This document shows positions 1 through 6,780 of a DNA stretch of 64,000 nucleotides, in pieces. This stretch comes from Nonomuraea dietziae. Lineage in GTDB: Bacteria; Actinomycetota; Actinomycetes; Streptosporangiales; Streptosporangiaceae. The stretch is from positions 930,001 through 994,000 of the forward strand of contig NZ_JACIBV010000001.1 in the NCBI RefSeq assembly GCF_014195505.1, read 5' to 3'. The notes below the pieces were generated by a model. It was not told the origin of the DNA and searched no databases. It saw only the letters and a list, made by a program, of their open reading frames with translations. The translations under genes and the position numbers were made by a program. Positions within the stretch are counted from its first letter, which is position 1, and each line of letters begins with the position of its first letter.

Positions 1-453
1 GAGATCCTCAGGACGAAGGTCCTCGCGCAGCAGGCCGTGGTCGGCGAGCGCACCGAGGTACTCGCGCGAGGCGAGCAGCTTGGCGCCCTGCAGCGGCTGC
101 CTGGCGGGGCTGGACAGGAACCTGTCCAGCGTGTCGGTGTCCCTGGTGAAGAGGGCGCGCAGCACGGGCCGCCGCATCGCCTCCAGGAAGAACCTGCGCA
201 TGTAGGCGTGCAGCGCGATCTCGGCGGGGTCGGCCCGCATCGCGGCGGCCACCGCCTCGATCATCGCCACGGCCTCCCTCGCGCCCACCGCGAGGAACAG
301 CTCATCGCGCGTGCGCCAGTGCAGGTAGACGGTGCCCTTGCCGACCCCGGCGCGCTTGGCGATCTCGTCGATCGTGACCCGGCGGTATCCCCATCGCAGC
401 AGGAGGTCCTGCGCGGTGTCGAGGATCCGGTCGGCGCGTTCGAGCTGGGACAC
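1..453 (-). CDS. TetR/AcrR-family transcriptional regulator (3' end outside window)
   Basis: A DNA-binding repressor of the TetR family. The 151 visible codons begin at a GTG preceded by AAAGGGGG. Residues about 5-50 form the typical helix-turn-helix: a helix rich in L/A, then VTIDEIAKRAGVGKGTVYLH, the hallmark recognition-helix motif, followed by a W-R-T-R-D-E-L-F start of the ligand domain. The ligand-binding half (from about residue 60) is Ala/Arg/Leu helical and gives no hint of the inducer. The gene is cut by the left window edge, so its C-terminus is not seen. A perfect 7-bp inverted repeat lies just upstream (483-509), which suggests autoregulation. The ATG 14 bases upstream is in another frame. 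The family call is secure; the target is unknown. Confidence 0.9.
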   Translation of the reverse strand, partial: MSQLERADRILDTAQDLLLRWGYRRVTIDEIAKRAGVGKGTVYLHWRTRDELFLAVGAREAVAMIEAVAAAMRADPAEIALHAYMRRFFLEAMRRPVLRALFTRDTDTLDRFLSSPARQPLQGAKLLASREYLGALADHGLLREDLRPEDL

Positions 454-482
454 GATCCCCCTTTCATGGGTGACTGATGACT

Positions 483-509
483 GGTGACCAAACTAGCATT
501 ATGGTCACC
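483..509. promoter_or_regulatory. Inverted repeat, probable TetR operator
   Basis: GGTGACC and GGTCACC form perfect 7-bp arms separated by 13 AT-richer bases, located 30 bp upstream of the TetR start and just after the end of the cupin gene. The central bases contain TAGCAT/ATAATG, which resemble -10 elements on either strand. TetR proteins usually bind palindromes of this size over their own promoter; the assignment here is inferred from position. Confidence 0.55.
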
Positions 510-515
510 GCCTGC

Positions 516-1247
516 CTACCCCTTCCGTACGTGGTAGACCTCCAGCAGGCCGCACATCCCCCTGCGCTCGCGCTCGCTCGGCCCAGCCAGCTCGTGGACG
601 GCGGCGGCCTCGAAGTGCGCGAGGTCGCCGCGCTCCAGCGCGTCCAGCTGCCTGCCGGTCTCCTCGGCCACCGCCCGCGCCCCGCCCTCCCAGCGCCGGC
701 GCCACTCCGCCAGCCGCGGACGAACCAGGCGGGCGGCGGCCTGGTGGAACGTCTTCAGCGGGCCGAGGTCACCCGCCTTCGCCGCTTCAGCGAGCACCGT
801 GAAGCCCTCGACCGCCAGGTCCCTCCGCCTGAACGCGGCTCCCAGGTCCGATCCGGGGGCGCCGCCGTCCGGCAGCGTGGCGGCTGCGGCGTAGGTCTCG
901 GGATCGTCCAGCAGGTGCTGGGGGAAGGTCAGGACCGCGTCGCCCGCCTCGGGCAGGCCGCTGTTCTGCATGAGCACGACGATCTGCAGACCGCCGTGGT
1001 TGACGAGGCGGTGGATGGTGCCAGGGGTGAACCAGACGACGGCGCCCTGCCTCAGCGGCGTCCGGGCGAAGCCGTCCAGGTTGAGGGTCTCGACCAGGCC
1101 TTCGCCCGAGGTGACGACGTAGGCTTCGCTGCAGCACAGGTGGAGGTGGGGGGTTCCGCCCACCTGACCGTCGGGGGCGAGCGTGTCGTAGACGCACAGC
1201 CGCGAGACGCCGACGGCGCCGGGGAGCTCAGCCACGGGGACCTCCAT
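516..1247 (-). CDS. Cupin-domain protein
   Basis: A 243-residue protein with an N-terminal double-stranded beta-helix (cupin). The motif HLHLCCSEAYVV followed by a downstream Trp/Phe-Pro-Gly-x-x-H segment (FTPGTIHRL) supplies the usual His/His/Glu/His metal ligands at about residues 33-90. The C-terminal half is helical and rich in Ala/Arg/Leu and is not recognised. I chose the ATG at 1247 because a promoter (TTGACG, 17 bp, TAGCTT) and a LacI-like operator lie immediately upstream, inside what would otherwise be an N-terminal extension starting at 1301. Cupins of this type bind sugars or act as isomerases and dioxygenases; the substrate cannot be read from the sequence. The operator suggests control by a sugar-responsive repressor. 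Confidence 0.75.
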   Translation of the reverse strand: MEVPVAELPGAVGVSRLCVYDTLAPDGQVGGTPHLHLCCSEAYVVTSGEGLVETLNLDGFARTPLRQGAVVWFTPGTIHRLVNHGGLQIVVLMQNSGLPEAGDAVLTFPQHLLDDPETYAAAATLPDGGAPGSDLGAAFRRRDLAVEGFTVLAEAAKAGDLGPLKTFHQAAARLVRPRLAEWRRRWEGGARAVAEETGRQLDALERGDLAHFEAAAVHELAGPSERERRGMCGLLEVYHVRKG

Positions 1248-1254
1248 ACGAGCT

Positions 1255-1301
1255 GGGAAAGGGCTTTCCCGCAAGCTAGGCCCACATGATCCCGACGTCA
1301 A
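1255..1301 (-). promoter_or_regulatory. Promoter with LacI-like operator for the cupin gene
   Basis: Reading on the minus strand, TTGACG (1301-1296) and TAGCTT (1278-1273) are 17 bp apart. Directly downstream, covering the expected transcription start, is GGGAAAG-GG-CTTTCCC as read on the plus strand (1255-1270), with 7-bp perfect arms. GGGAAAGCGCTTTCCC-like palindromes are typical operators of LacI-family sugar repressors in actinomycetes. No LacI gene lies in this window. Confidence 0.55.
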
Positions 1302-1340
1302 CGCCCCTGCGGGCCCCGGCCCGGCTCCCTCGTGAAGGGA

Positions 1341-2423
1341 TCAGGGGGTGACGGCCACCTGGCCGGAGGCTCGCGTGGCGGTGAGGTGGCGGCGGACGTT
1401 CAGGGCGGCGGTACGGCCCGCACGGTTGGCGCCGATCGTGCTCGCCGAAGGGCCGTACCCCATCAGCTGAAGCCGGGGTTCGGCCACCGCCTGCGTGCCG
1501 TCCACCTGGATCCCGCCTCCGGGCGTGCGCAGCCGCAGCGGGGCCAGGTGGTCGAGCGCGGAGCGGAACCCGGTCGCCCACACGATCGTGTCGGCCTCCT
1601 CGAAGCGCCCGTCGGCCCAAGCGAGGCCGTTCGGCTCGATCCTGGAGAACATCGGCAGCCGGTGCAGCGTCCCCTTGGCCAGCGCCTCCAGCACGACGGG
1701 CGTGTAGCCGAGGCCCGTCACGCTGACCACGCTCTGTGGCGGCAGCCCCTGGCGGACCCGCTCCTCCACCATGGCCACCGCGTCCCTGCGCGCCTCCTCG
1801 CCGAAGTCGTCGTCGCGCCAGACCGGCGGCCTGCGGGTGATCCAGAGAGTCCCCGCCGCGACCCCGCCCAGCTCCGACAGGACGTGCATCGCCGAGGCGC
1901 CGCCGCCCACGACCGCCACCCTGCGCCCGGCGAACTCGGTGGGCCCCCTGTAGGAGGCGTAGTGCAGCTGCCTGCCGAGGAAGCCCGCGCCGCCCGGGTA
2001 GAACGGCCAGTACGGACGCGTCCAGGTGCCCGTCGCGTTGACCACCGCCCGTGCCGCCCACTCCCCCGCGTCGGAGGCGACGACGAGCCTGTCGTCCTCG
2101 CCTCTCGTGACGGCGCCCACCCGCACCGGCCGTACGACGTGCAGGCCGACCGAGCGCTCGTAGTCGCCGTAGTACGCGGGCACCACCAGCGCGGCGGGGG
2201 CCCGGCCGTCGGCCGTCGGCTCCCTGCGCACACCGGGCAGGTCGAAGATGCTGTGGATCTTGTCCATGGTCAGCGAGGGGGATCTGTGCCGCCACGCGCC
2301 GCCGGGACCGTCGGCCGCGTCGAGCACGACGGGGTCCAGGCCGTAGCGGGCCAGGAAGTAGGCGCTGGACAGTCCCGCCTGCCCCGCGCCGATGACGACG
2401 ACGTCCGTACGCTTCACGTTCAT
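1341..2423 (-). CDS. FAD-dependent monooxygenase / NAD(P)-binding oxidoreductase
   Basis: A single-component flavoprotein of 360 residues resembling flavin-containing and YUC-type monooxygenases. It has an N-terminal FAD Rossmann motif (VVVIGAGQAGLSSAYFL, residues 8-24), a second dinucleotide motif for NADPH (VAVVGGGASAMHVLSEL, near residue 160), and the ATG motif near the C-terminus (IVWATGFRSAL). The ATG at 2423 overlaps the TGA of the truncated MarR-like gene by four bases and has no good ribosome-binding site, so translation is probably coupled. It would oxygenate a small nucleophilic or carbonyl substrate; which one is not apparent. Confidence 0.85.
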   Translation of the reverse strand: MNVKRTDVVVIGAGQAGLSSAYFLARYGLDPVVLDAADGPGGAWRHRSPSLTMDKIHSIFDLPGVRREPTADGRAPAALVVPAYYGDYERSVGLHVVRPVRVGAVTRGEDDRLVVASDAGEWAARAVVNATGTWTRPYWPFYPGGAGFLGRQLHYASYRGPTEFAGRRVAVVGGGASAMHVLSELGGVAAGTLWITRRPPVWRDDDFGEEARRDAVAMVEERVRQGLPPQSVVSVTGLGYTPVVLEALAKGTLHRLPMFSRIEPNGLAWADGRFEEADTIVWATGFRSALDHLAPLRLRTPGGGIQVDGTQAVAEPRLQLMGYGPSASTIGANRAGRTAALNVRRHLTATRASGQVAVTP

Positions 2424-2716
2424 GCCCAACCGCGATGGATGTCGCGCTCTTCCCGCGCGTCCCACGAGCGCCGCCGGTGCCGGGCTCGGTCTTCGGCCGC
2501 GTGGCGGCCGGGAAGGCGGGCGAACTCCAGGCGCTCGCGCTCTGGCCAGCCGGCGGTGACGTACTCGAACGCCGAGCGCTGATGACGGCGGAAGCGCGCC
2601 ATGAGTTCGACGCCTTCAGGACTGAGGTGCAAGACGGTGCGGCGGCCGTCCTGCTGCGAGGCGGCGCGGACCAGATGGCCCGCCTTGATGGTGTCGCTGA
2701 CCGTGCGGCCGGCCAC
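2420..2716 (-). pseudogene. MarR-family regulator, N-terminally truncated
   Basis: The frame retains the recognition-helix/wing half of a MarR regulator: TVSDTIKAGHLVRAASQQDG, then RRTVLHLSPEGVELMARF and the start of the dimerisation helix. MarR proteins are about 140-160 residues and need an N-terminal dimerisation helix and the first helix-turn-helix helices; these are absent upstream, where the DNA instead holds the promoter of the divergent NmrA gene. Only about 98 codons are available from the GTG at 2716. The last 25 or so residues look degenerate (Arg/His rich), yet the TGA still overlaps the monooxygenase ATG. It could be an unusually short active regulator, but a decayed gene is more likely. 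Confidence 0.55.
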
Positions 2717-2749
2717 CGAGAGATTTCCGTGAGTCTCTACAGGAATGTG

Positions 2750-2784
2750 TTGACATGAATTTATGTGCATGACAGCATGCACAT
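2750..2784 (+). promoter_or_regulatory. Promoter and MarR-type operator of the NmrA-MFS operon
   Basis: TTGACA (2750-2755) is followed 17 bp later by CAGCAT as a weak -10. The -10 lies inside a perfect inverted repeat, ATGTGCATG-acag-CATGCACAT (2763-2784), a 9-bp-arm palindrome of the size bound by MarR dimers. Repressor bound here would block the promoter of the gene starting at 2811. The natural ligand would be the product of the divergent MarR gene, which appears truncated. Confidence 0.6.
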
Positions 2785-2810
2785 GCTTTCATCAACGAAC
2801 GGAGATTCCC

Positions 2811-3653
2811 ATGACCACTCTCGTGACCGGCGCTCGCGGCACAGTCGGCCAGGCCGTCATCAGCCGCCTCCACACCGCCGGCCTGCCGGTGCGCGCCGCC
2901 AGCGCCAACCTCGCCGAGCTGACCGTTCCGGCCGGCGTCGAGGCCTTCCACCTCGAGCTCGACCGGCCCGAGACCTTCGCCACCGCGCTGCGCGGCGTCC
3001 GCCAGGTGTTCCTGTATCCCGAGCCCGGCGGCATCGACGCCTTCGTCAAGACCGCGCAGGACGCCGGCGTGGAGCACGTCGTGCTGCTGTCGTCCGCCTC
3101 GGTCCTCAGCCCGGACGCCGAGAGCAATCCCCTGGCCGGCCACAGCCTCAAGGTCGAGCAGTCCCTGAGCGCCTCCGGCCTCCCCAGCACGTTCCTGCGG
3201 GCCGGCGCCTTCGCCGGCAACGCCCTCGGCTGGGCCCACTTCATCAGCAGGAACCTGCCGATCGAACTCGCCTACCCGGAGGCCGATGTCGCCCCCATCC
3301 ACTCCGCCGACATCGCCGACATCGCCGTCGAAGCGCTGACCGGTCCCTCGCTCAAGGGCCGCGCCGCCGTCCTGACCGGACCGGAAGCGCTCACCTTCCG
3401 CCGGCAGCTGGCCGTCCTGTCGGAGGTTCTCGGCCGCGACATTCCGCTCGTGCGGATCACCCACGCCGAGGCCGAGCAGCAGATGAGCCGGTACATGCCC
3501 GCTCCCGTGGTCGGCTCCCTGCTCGCGTACTGGGCCGCCGCCTCCGAGGAGCCCGCCGCCATCGAGGACACCACCCAGACCCTCCTCGGCCGGCCCGCCC
3601 GCACCTTCCGGCAGTGGGCGGCCGAGAACGCCGCCGCCTTCTCCGGACACTGA
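2811..3653 (+). CDS. NmrA-family NAD(P)-binding oxidoreductase (atypical SDR)
   Basis: A 280-residue atypical short-chain dehydrogenase/NmrA-like protein. The N-terminus carries the Rossmann motif TLVTGARGTVGQAV (residues 3-16), followed by a short acidic and basic alternation typical of the SDR5 group and the strand HVVLLSSASVL. No Tyr-x-x-x-Lys catalytic pair is evident, as is common in the NmrA and NAD(P)H-quinone-oxidoreductase-2-like group. GGAG precedes the ATG by six bases. The gene is followed after 25 bp by a drug-type MFS exporter and preceded by a MarR-type operator, a layout usually seen for redox- or drug-inducible detoxification pairs. The substrate is unknown. Confidence 0.87.
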   Translation: MTTLVTGARGTVGQAVISRLHTAGLPVRAASANLAELTVPAGVEAFHLELDRPETFATALRGVRQVFLYPEPGGIDAFVKTAQDAGVEHVVLLSSASVLSPDAESNPLAGHSLKVEQSLSASGLPSTFLRAGAFAGNALGWAHFISRNLPIELAYPEADVAPIHSADIADIAVEALTGPSLKGRAAVLTGPEALTFRRQLAVLSEVLGRDIPLVRITHAEAEQQMSRYMPAPVVGSLLAYWAAASEEPAAIEDTTQTLLGRPARTFRQWAAENAAAFSGH

Positions 3654-3678
3654 TCCCGACCTTCGACAAGGCAGACCA

Positions 3679-5064
3679 ATGACCACCCTCCCCGCTTCCG
3701 CGCCACCGCGATCCACCGATCGAAGGCGCTGGGCCGTCCTCGCCGTCATCCTTTTCGCCGCGATCCTCGATCTGCTCGACGCGACGATCACCAACATCGC
3801 CGCACCGACCATCGCCGCCGACCTGGACGGTGGCGACGCCCTCGTCCAGTGGCTCGGCGCCGGCTACGCCCTCGCCATGGGCGTCCTGCTCGTGGTCGGT
3901 GGCAGGCTCGGTGACAAGTACGGACGACGCCGCCTGTTCCTGACCGGCATCATCGGCTTCACCGTGGCCTCGATCGCCTGCGGCCTGGCCTTCGACCCGG
4001 TCTCCATCGTCGCCTTCCGGCTGCTCCAGGGGGCCTTCGGCGCCCTGCTCATCCCTCAGGGGTTCGGCATCCTGGGCGCCGTCTTCCCCCGTGAGGAGCT
4101 CGGTAAGGCCTTCAGTGTCTTCGCGCCCGCCCTCGGCCTGTCGGCGATCTGCGGCCCCGTCCTGGCCGGGGTCCTCATCGACGCCGACCTGTTCGGGCTC
4201 GGCTGGCGCTCCATGTTTCTGATCAACATCGTGCTCGGCGGCCTGGCGATCGGCCTGGCCGTCCGGCTCCTCCCCCACGACGACGGCGACCGTGGCGTCA
4301 CCGTCGACGGCCTCGGCTCAGGTCTCCTGGCGGGCGCGATGCTCGGCCTGCTCTACGGCCTGATCGACGGCTCCGGCCACGGATGGACGCTGCGCCCGGC
4401 CTCGTGCCTGGCCGCGGGAGCCGTCCTCCTCGCCTTGTTCTGCCTGCGCCAGCGCACCGCGTCCAGTCCGCTCATCGAGCCCTCGCTGCTGCGCAACCGC
4501 GGCTTCGTCTCCGGCCTGGTCCTCGGCCTGGTCTTCTACGCGGCGATCTCCGGCCTGCTGTTCGTGCTCTCCCTCTTCCTGCAGGACGTGCTGCACCGCA
4601 CGCCGACCCAGGCCTCGCTCGGCCTCGCGCCGATCGCGGCGGGCATCGTCGTCGCCTCGATCGCGGCCCACCGGCTCATCGCCCGCCTGGGCCGTACCCT
4701 CGTCCTCGCCGGTCTGGTCCTCACCCTGACCGGCACGCTCTGGCTCCTCGCGCTGGGATCGGGGCCGGCCGTCCCCGCGCTCGTCGCGCCCGTCTTCGTC
4801 ACCGGGCTGGGCATGGGGACCTGTTTCGGCACCATCTACCAGATCACCCTCGGCGGCATCGACCCGAAGGAGGCCGGCAGCGCCAGCGGTTCCCTCTCGG
4901 CCATCCAGCAACTGGCCAACAGCATCGGCGCGGCGGCCGTCACCACGGTCTACTTCCATGCCGCCGGCGGCACCGCCCTCAGCCTGTCCGTCGTCGCCGC
5001 CGGCGTCCTGAGCTGCTGCGCTCTCGTCCGCCTGCTGCCCCGCCACGCCCAGCCGCACCACTGA
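3679..5064 (+). CDS. MFS transporter, DHA2 (EmrB/QacA) drug-exporter family
   Basis: A 461-residue integral membrane protein with about 14 hydrophobic segments, the size and count of the DHA2 drug:proton antiporters. Motif A is intact between TM2 and TM3 (GGRLGDKYGRRRLFLTG), the TM1 motif D1 region reads DLLDATITNIAAPTI, and motif C occurs in TM5 (GLSAICGPVLAGVL). It sits 25 bp after the NmrA gene and is probably co-transcribed from the same MarR-type promoter. A strong hairpin terminator follows the stop codon. Export of a toxic or signalling compound is the likely function; the specific compound cannot be told. Confidence 0.9.
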   Translation: MTTLPASAPPRSTDRRRWAVLAVILFAAILDLLDATITNIAAPTIAADLDGGDALVQWLGAGYALAMGVLLVVGGRLGDKYGRRRLFLTGIIGFTVASIACGLAFDPVSIVAFRLLQGAFGALLIPQGFGILGAVFPREELGKAFSVFAPALGLSAICGPVLAGVLIDADLFGLGWRSMFLINIVLGGLAIGLAVRLLPHDDGDRGVTVDGLGSGLLAGAMLGLLYGLIDGSGHGWTLRPASCLAAGAVLLALFCLRQRTASSPLIEPSLLRNRGFVSGLVLGLVFYAAISGLLFVLSLFLQDVLHRTPTQASLGLAPIAAGIVVASIAAHRLIARLGRTLVLAGLVLTLTGTLWLLALGSGPAVPALVAPVFVTGLGMGTCFGTIYQITLGGIDPKEAGSASGSLSAIQQLANSIGAAAVTTVYFHAAGGTALSLSVVAAGVLSCCALVRLLPRHAQPHH

Positions 5065-5080
5065 GCGCCTCACGACGAAG

Positions 5081-5111
5081 CCGCACGATCACCGTCGGGG
5101 TGATCGTGCGG
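5081..5111. terminator. Bidirectional hairpin between convergent genes
   Basis: CCGCACGATCACC and GGTGATCGTGCGG are perfect 13-bp arms around a 5-nt loop. The hairpin begins 17 bp after the MFS stop codon and includes the stop codon of the convergent SRPBCC gene (TGA at 5089-5091). There is no U-run, as is usual for actinomycete terminators. Confidence 0.7.
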
Positions 5112-5511
5112 AGCTCTCGATCGTCTGCTTCATCTCCGCCGCGCCCCGCTCGACGCGCACGCGGATCTCGGCCGCGACCGCGTGCGGCAGCACGTCGGTG
5201 GTCCAGATCAGCCGGCTCGCCTGCGCGCCCTCCGCCCTGACCTCGAATGCGGCGTGGTGGTGCTCGACCGGGGGCCGCGCGCCCTCGACGACGGCGTAGG
5301 CGAGGCGGCGGGCGTCGTCGTCGATCGTGACGATCAGCTCGCGGATCACGTGCCCGTCGGGAAAGGTCAGGTACCGCTGGTCGCCCTCGATCCGCGTGCT
5401 CGTGACGCGGCCTGGCAGCAGGCGCTCGTGCACGGCGCCGACGTCCCGAAGCACGTCCCAGGTGTGTTCGGGAGAGGCGTCGATCACCGTCTCGTGGCGA
5501 ACGGAGGCCAT
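5089..5511 (-). CDS. SRPBCC-family protein
   Basis: A 140-residue START/Bet v1-like (SRPBCC, polyketide-cyclase/dehydrase type) protein. It opens with the characteristic strand VRHETVIDASPEHTWDVLRD, has the central YLTFPDGHVIRELIV sheet, and ends with a long amphipathic helix (AVAAEIRVRVERGAAEMKQT) that closes the ligand cavity. These proteins bind hydrophobic ligands or act as small cyclases. The gene is divergent from the HxlR regulator at 5683, which may control it. Its last codons form part of the 13-bp terminator hairpin. The ATG is preceded by AGGA. Confidence 0.85.
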   Translation of the reverse strand: MASVRHETVIDASPEHTWDVLRDVGAVHERLLPGRVTSTRIEGDQRYLTFPDGHVIRELIVTIDDDARRLAYAVVEGARPPVEHHHAAFEVRAEGAQASRLIWTTDVLPHAVAAEIRVRVERGAAEMKQTIESSARSPRR

Positions 5512-5682
5512 GCTGGAGGATTCCTTCCTGGCAGGGACGGGCTGACGAACCTGTTCGTTCCGCGGGAGCCGGCCCGCTTCCCGCAGATCTTCCCATGCAC
5601 CAGGTCGACGGCGCGCCTGAGCCCGGCCCGCCTACACTGGGAGACCGTACGCAGAGGGTCGGATGCGGGGCAGCGCCTGTAC

Positions 5683-6018
5683 ATGAGTGACTACGATGTG
5701 TTCCATGCCGACTGTCCGGCCCGCACCACGCTGGATCTGATCGCCGACACCTGGTCGGTCGTGGTGGTGTTCGGGCTGGGACGCGGCCCGCGGCGCTACA
5801 GCGATCTGCGCGACCAGATCGGCGGGATCAGCAACAAGATGCTGACCCAGACGCTGCGCAAGCTGGAACGCGGCAATCTCGTGGAGCGGCGGACCCTGGC
5901 CACCGCCCCGGCGGGCGTGGAGTATCGACTGACCCGCCTCGGCGAGAGCCTCCTCGAGCCGGTGTCGGTGCTCGCCCGGTGGGCCGAGGAGCACGCCGAC
6001 GAACTGGGTGACGACTGA
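5683..6018 (+). CDS. HxlR-family transcriptional regulator
   Basis: A 111-residue winged-helix protein. The conserved HxlR features are present: an N-terminal Cys (CPARTTLDLIADTWS), the L-G-x-G-P-R-R-Y-S-D-L-R segment, the recognition region GISNKMLTQTLRKLERGNLV, and the wing ending V-E-Y-R-L-T-R-L-G. The N-terminal Cys14 may act as a redox or aldehyde sensor, as in other HxlR proteins; that is inference. The start at 5683 gives the standard family length. It is divergent from the SRPBCC gene and 48 bp upstream of the oxidoreductase at 6067, so either may be its target. Confidence 0.9.
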   Translation: MSDYDVFHADCPARTTLDLIADTWSVVVVFGLGRGPRRYSDLRDQIGGISNKMLTQTLRKLERGNLVERRTLATAPAGVEYRLTRLGESLLEPVSVLARWAEEHADELGDD

Positions 6019-6053
6019 CGCCGTGGGGAACCGGTCGGTGCCCCACGCGCTCC

Positions 6054-6059
6054 TAGCCT
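6054..6059 (+). promoter_or_regulatory. -10 element of a leaderless promoter
   Basis: TAGCCT ends seven bases before the ATG at 6067 and no ribosome-binding site is present, so transcription probably starts at the A of the start codon. This layout recurs in the window (see 23749, 24575, 25786, 45246, 46551, 55589, 60902). Confidence 0.5.
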
Positions 6060-6066
6060 TGCGGCC

Positions 6067-6711
6067 ATGAGAATCGGAATCTTCGGGGCCGGTGCGATGG
6101 CCGACGCGCTCGGCACCCAGTGGGCCGCCGCGGGACACGAATTGATGATCACCGGCCGGACGGCGGGCAAGGCGCAGGCGCTGGCCAGCAAGTGGGGCGC
6201 GCGCGCCGGCGGTTCCAGGGAGGTGGCCGAGTTCGCGGACGTCGCCCTGATCGCGGTGCTCCACCAGGGAATGGCGGGCACGCTCGCCGCGATCGGCGAC
6301 GCGTTGCGGGACAAGCCCATCATCGACTGCAACAACCCGGTCGAGGTCGAGCACTTCACGCTGGTCACCCCGCCGGGCCGGTCGATGGCGCAGGACATCG
6401 AGCAGGCGACCGGCGGACATGTCGTCAAGGCGTTCAACCTCTGTCACGCGCGGGTCTGGCAGATGCGGCCGCCGGTGTTCGACCACCGCAGCCTGGTCGT
6501 GCCCTACTGCGGTGACGACCAGGCGGCGCTGGAGACGACGCGTCAACTGATCACCGACATCGGCTGCGACCCGCTGCCGGTCGGAGATCTTCGACATGCG
6601 CATCACCTCGAAGCGATGGCCGCGATCGTGATCTCGCTGCTGTTCGGCGGACATGACGCGCACACGGTCTTCAATCTCGTCGACCGCGCCGTCGTCCCCG
6701 CGAGCGCGTAG
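6067..6711 (+). CDS. NADPH-dependent F420 reductase-like / NAD(P)-binding protein
   Basis: A 214-residue single-domain Rossmann protein. IGIFGAGAMADALGTQWAAA (residues 3-22) is the dinucleotide-binding loop, and the T-G-R-T segment after strand 2 suggests NADPH specificity. The strand VALIAVLHQGM, then PIIDCNNPVEVEHF and GHVVKAFNLCHARV, match the F420H2:NADP+ oxidoreductase and related YbjT/ProC-like group (family length about 200-230). It may transfer hydride between NADPH and a deazaflavin or a small substrate. It is read from a probable leaderless promoter. Binding of F420 itself is not proven by the sequence. Confidence 0.8.
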   Translation: MRIGIFGAGAMADALGTQWAAAGHELMITGRTAGKAQALASKWGARAGGSREVAEFADVALIAVLHQGMAGTLAAIGDALRDKPIIDCNNPVEVEHFTLVTPPGRSMAQDIEQATGGHVVKAFNLCHARVWQMRPPVFDHRSLVVPYCGDDQAALETTRQLITDIGCDPLPVGDLRHAHHLEAMAAIVISLLFGGHDAHTVFNLVDRAVVPASA

Positions 6712-6780
6712 CCGCCGTCGCTGGAGGTCGCGAGGCCGCGGTCCTGGTCGTGGAGGAGGGCCGGCTGCCGAGGCGAGAGG

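Noticed and set aside
1247..1301. Upstream ATG at 1301 for the cupin gene
   Set aside because: The extra 18 codons contain the promoter and operator (TTGACG, TAGCTT and the GGGAAAG palindrome), so the start at 1247 is preferred.
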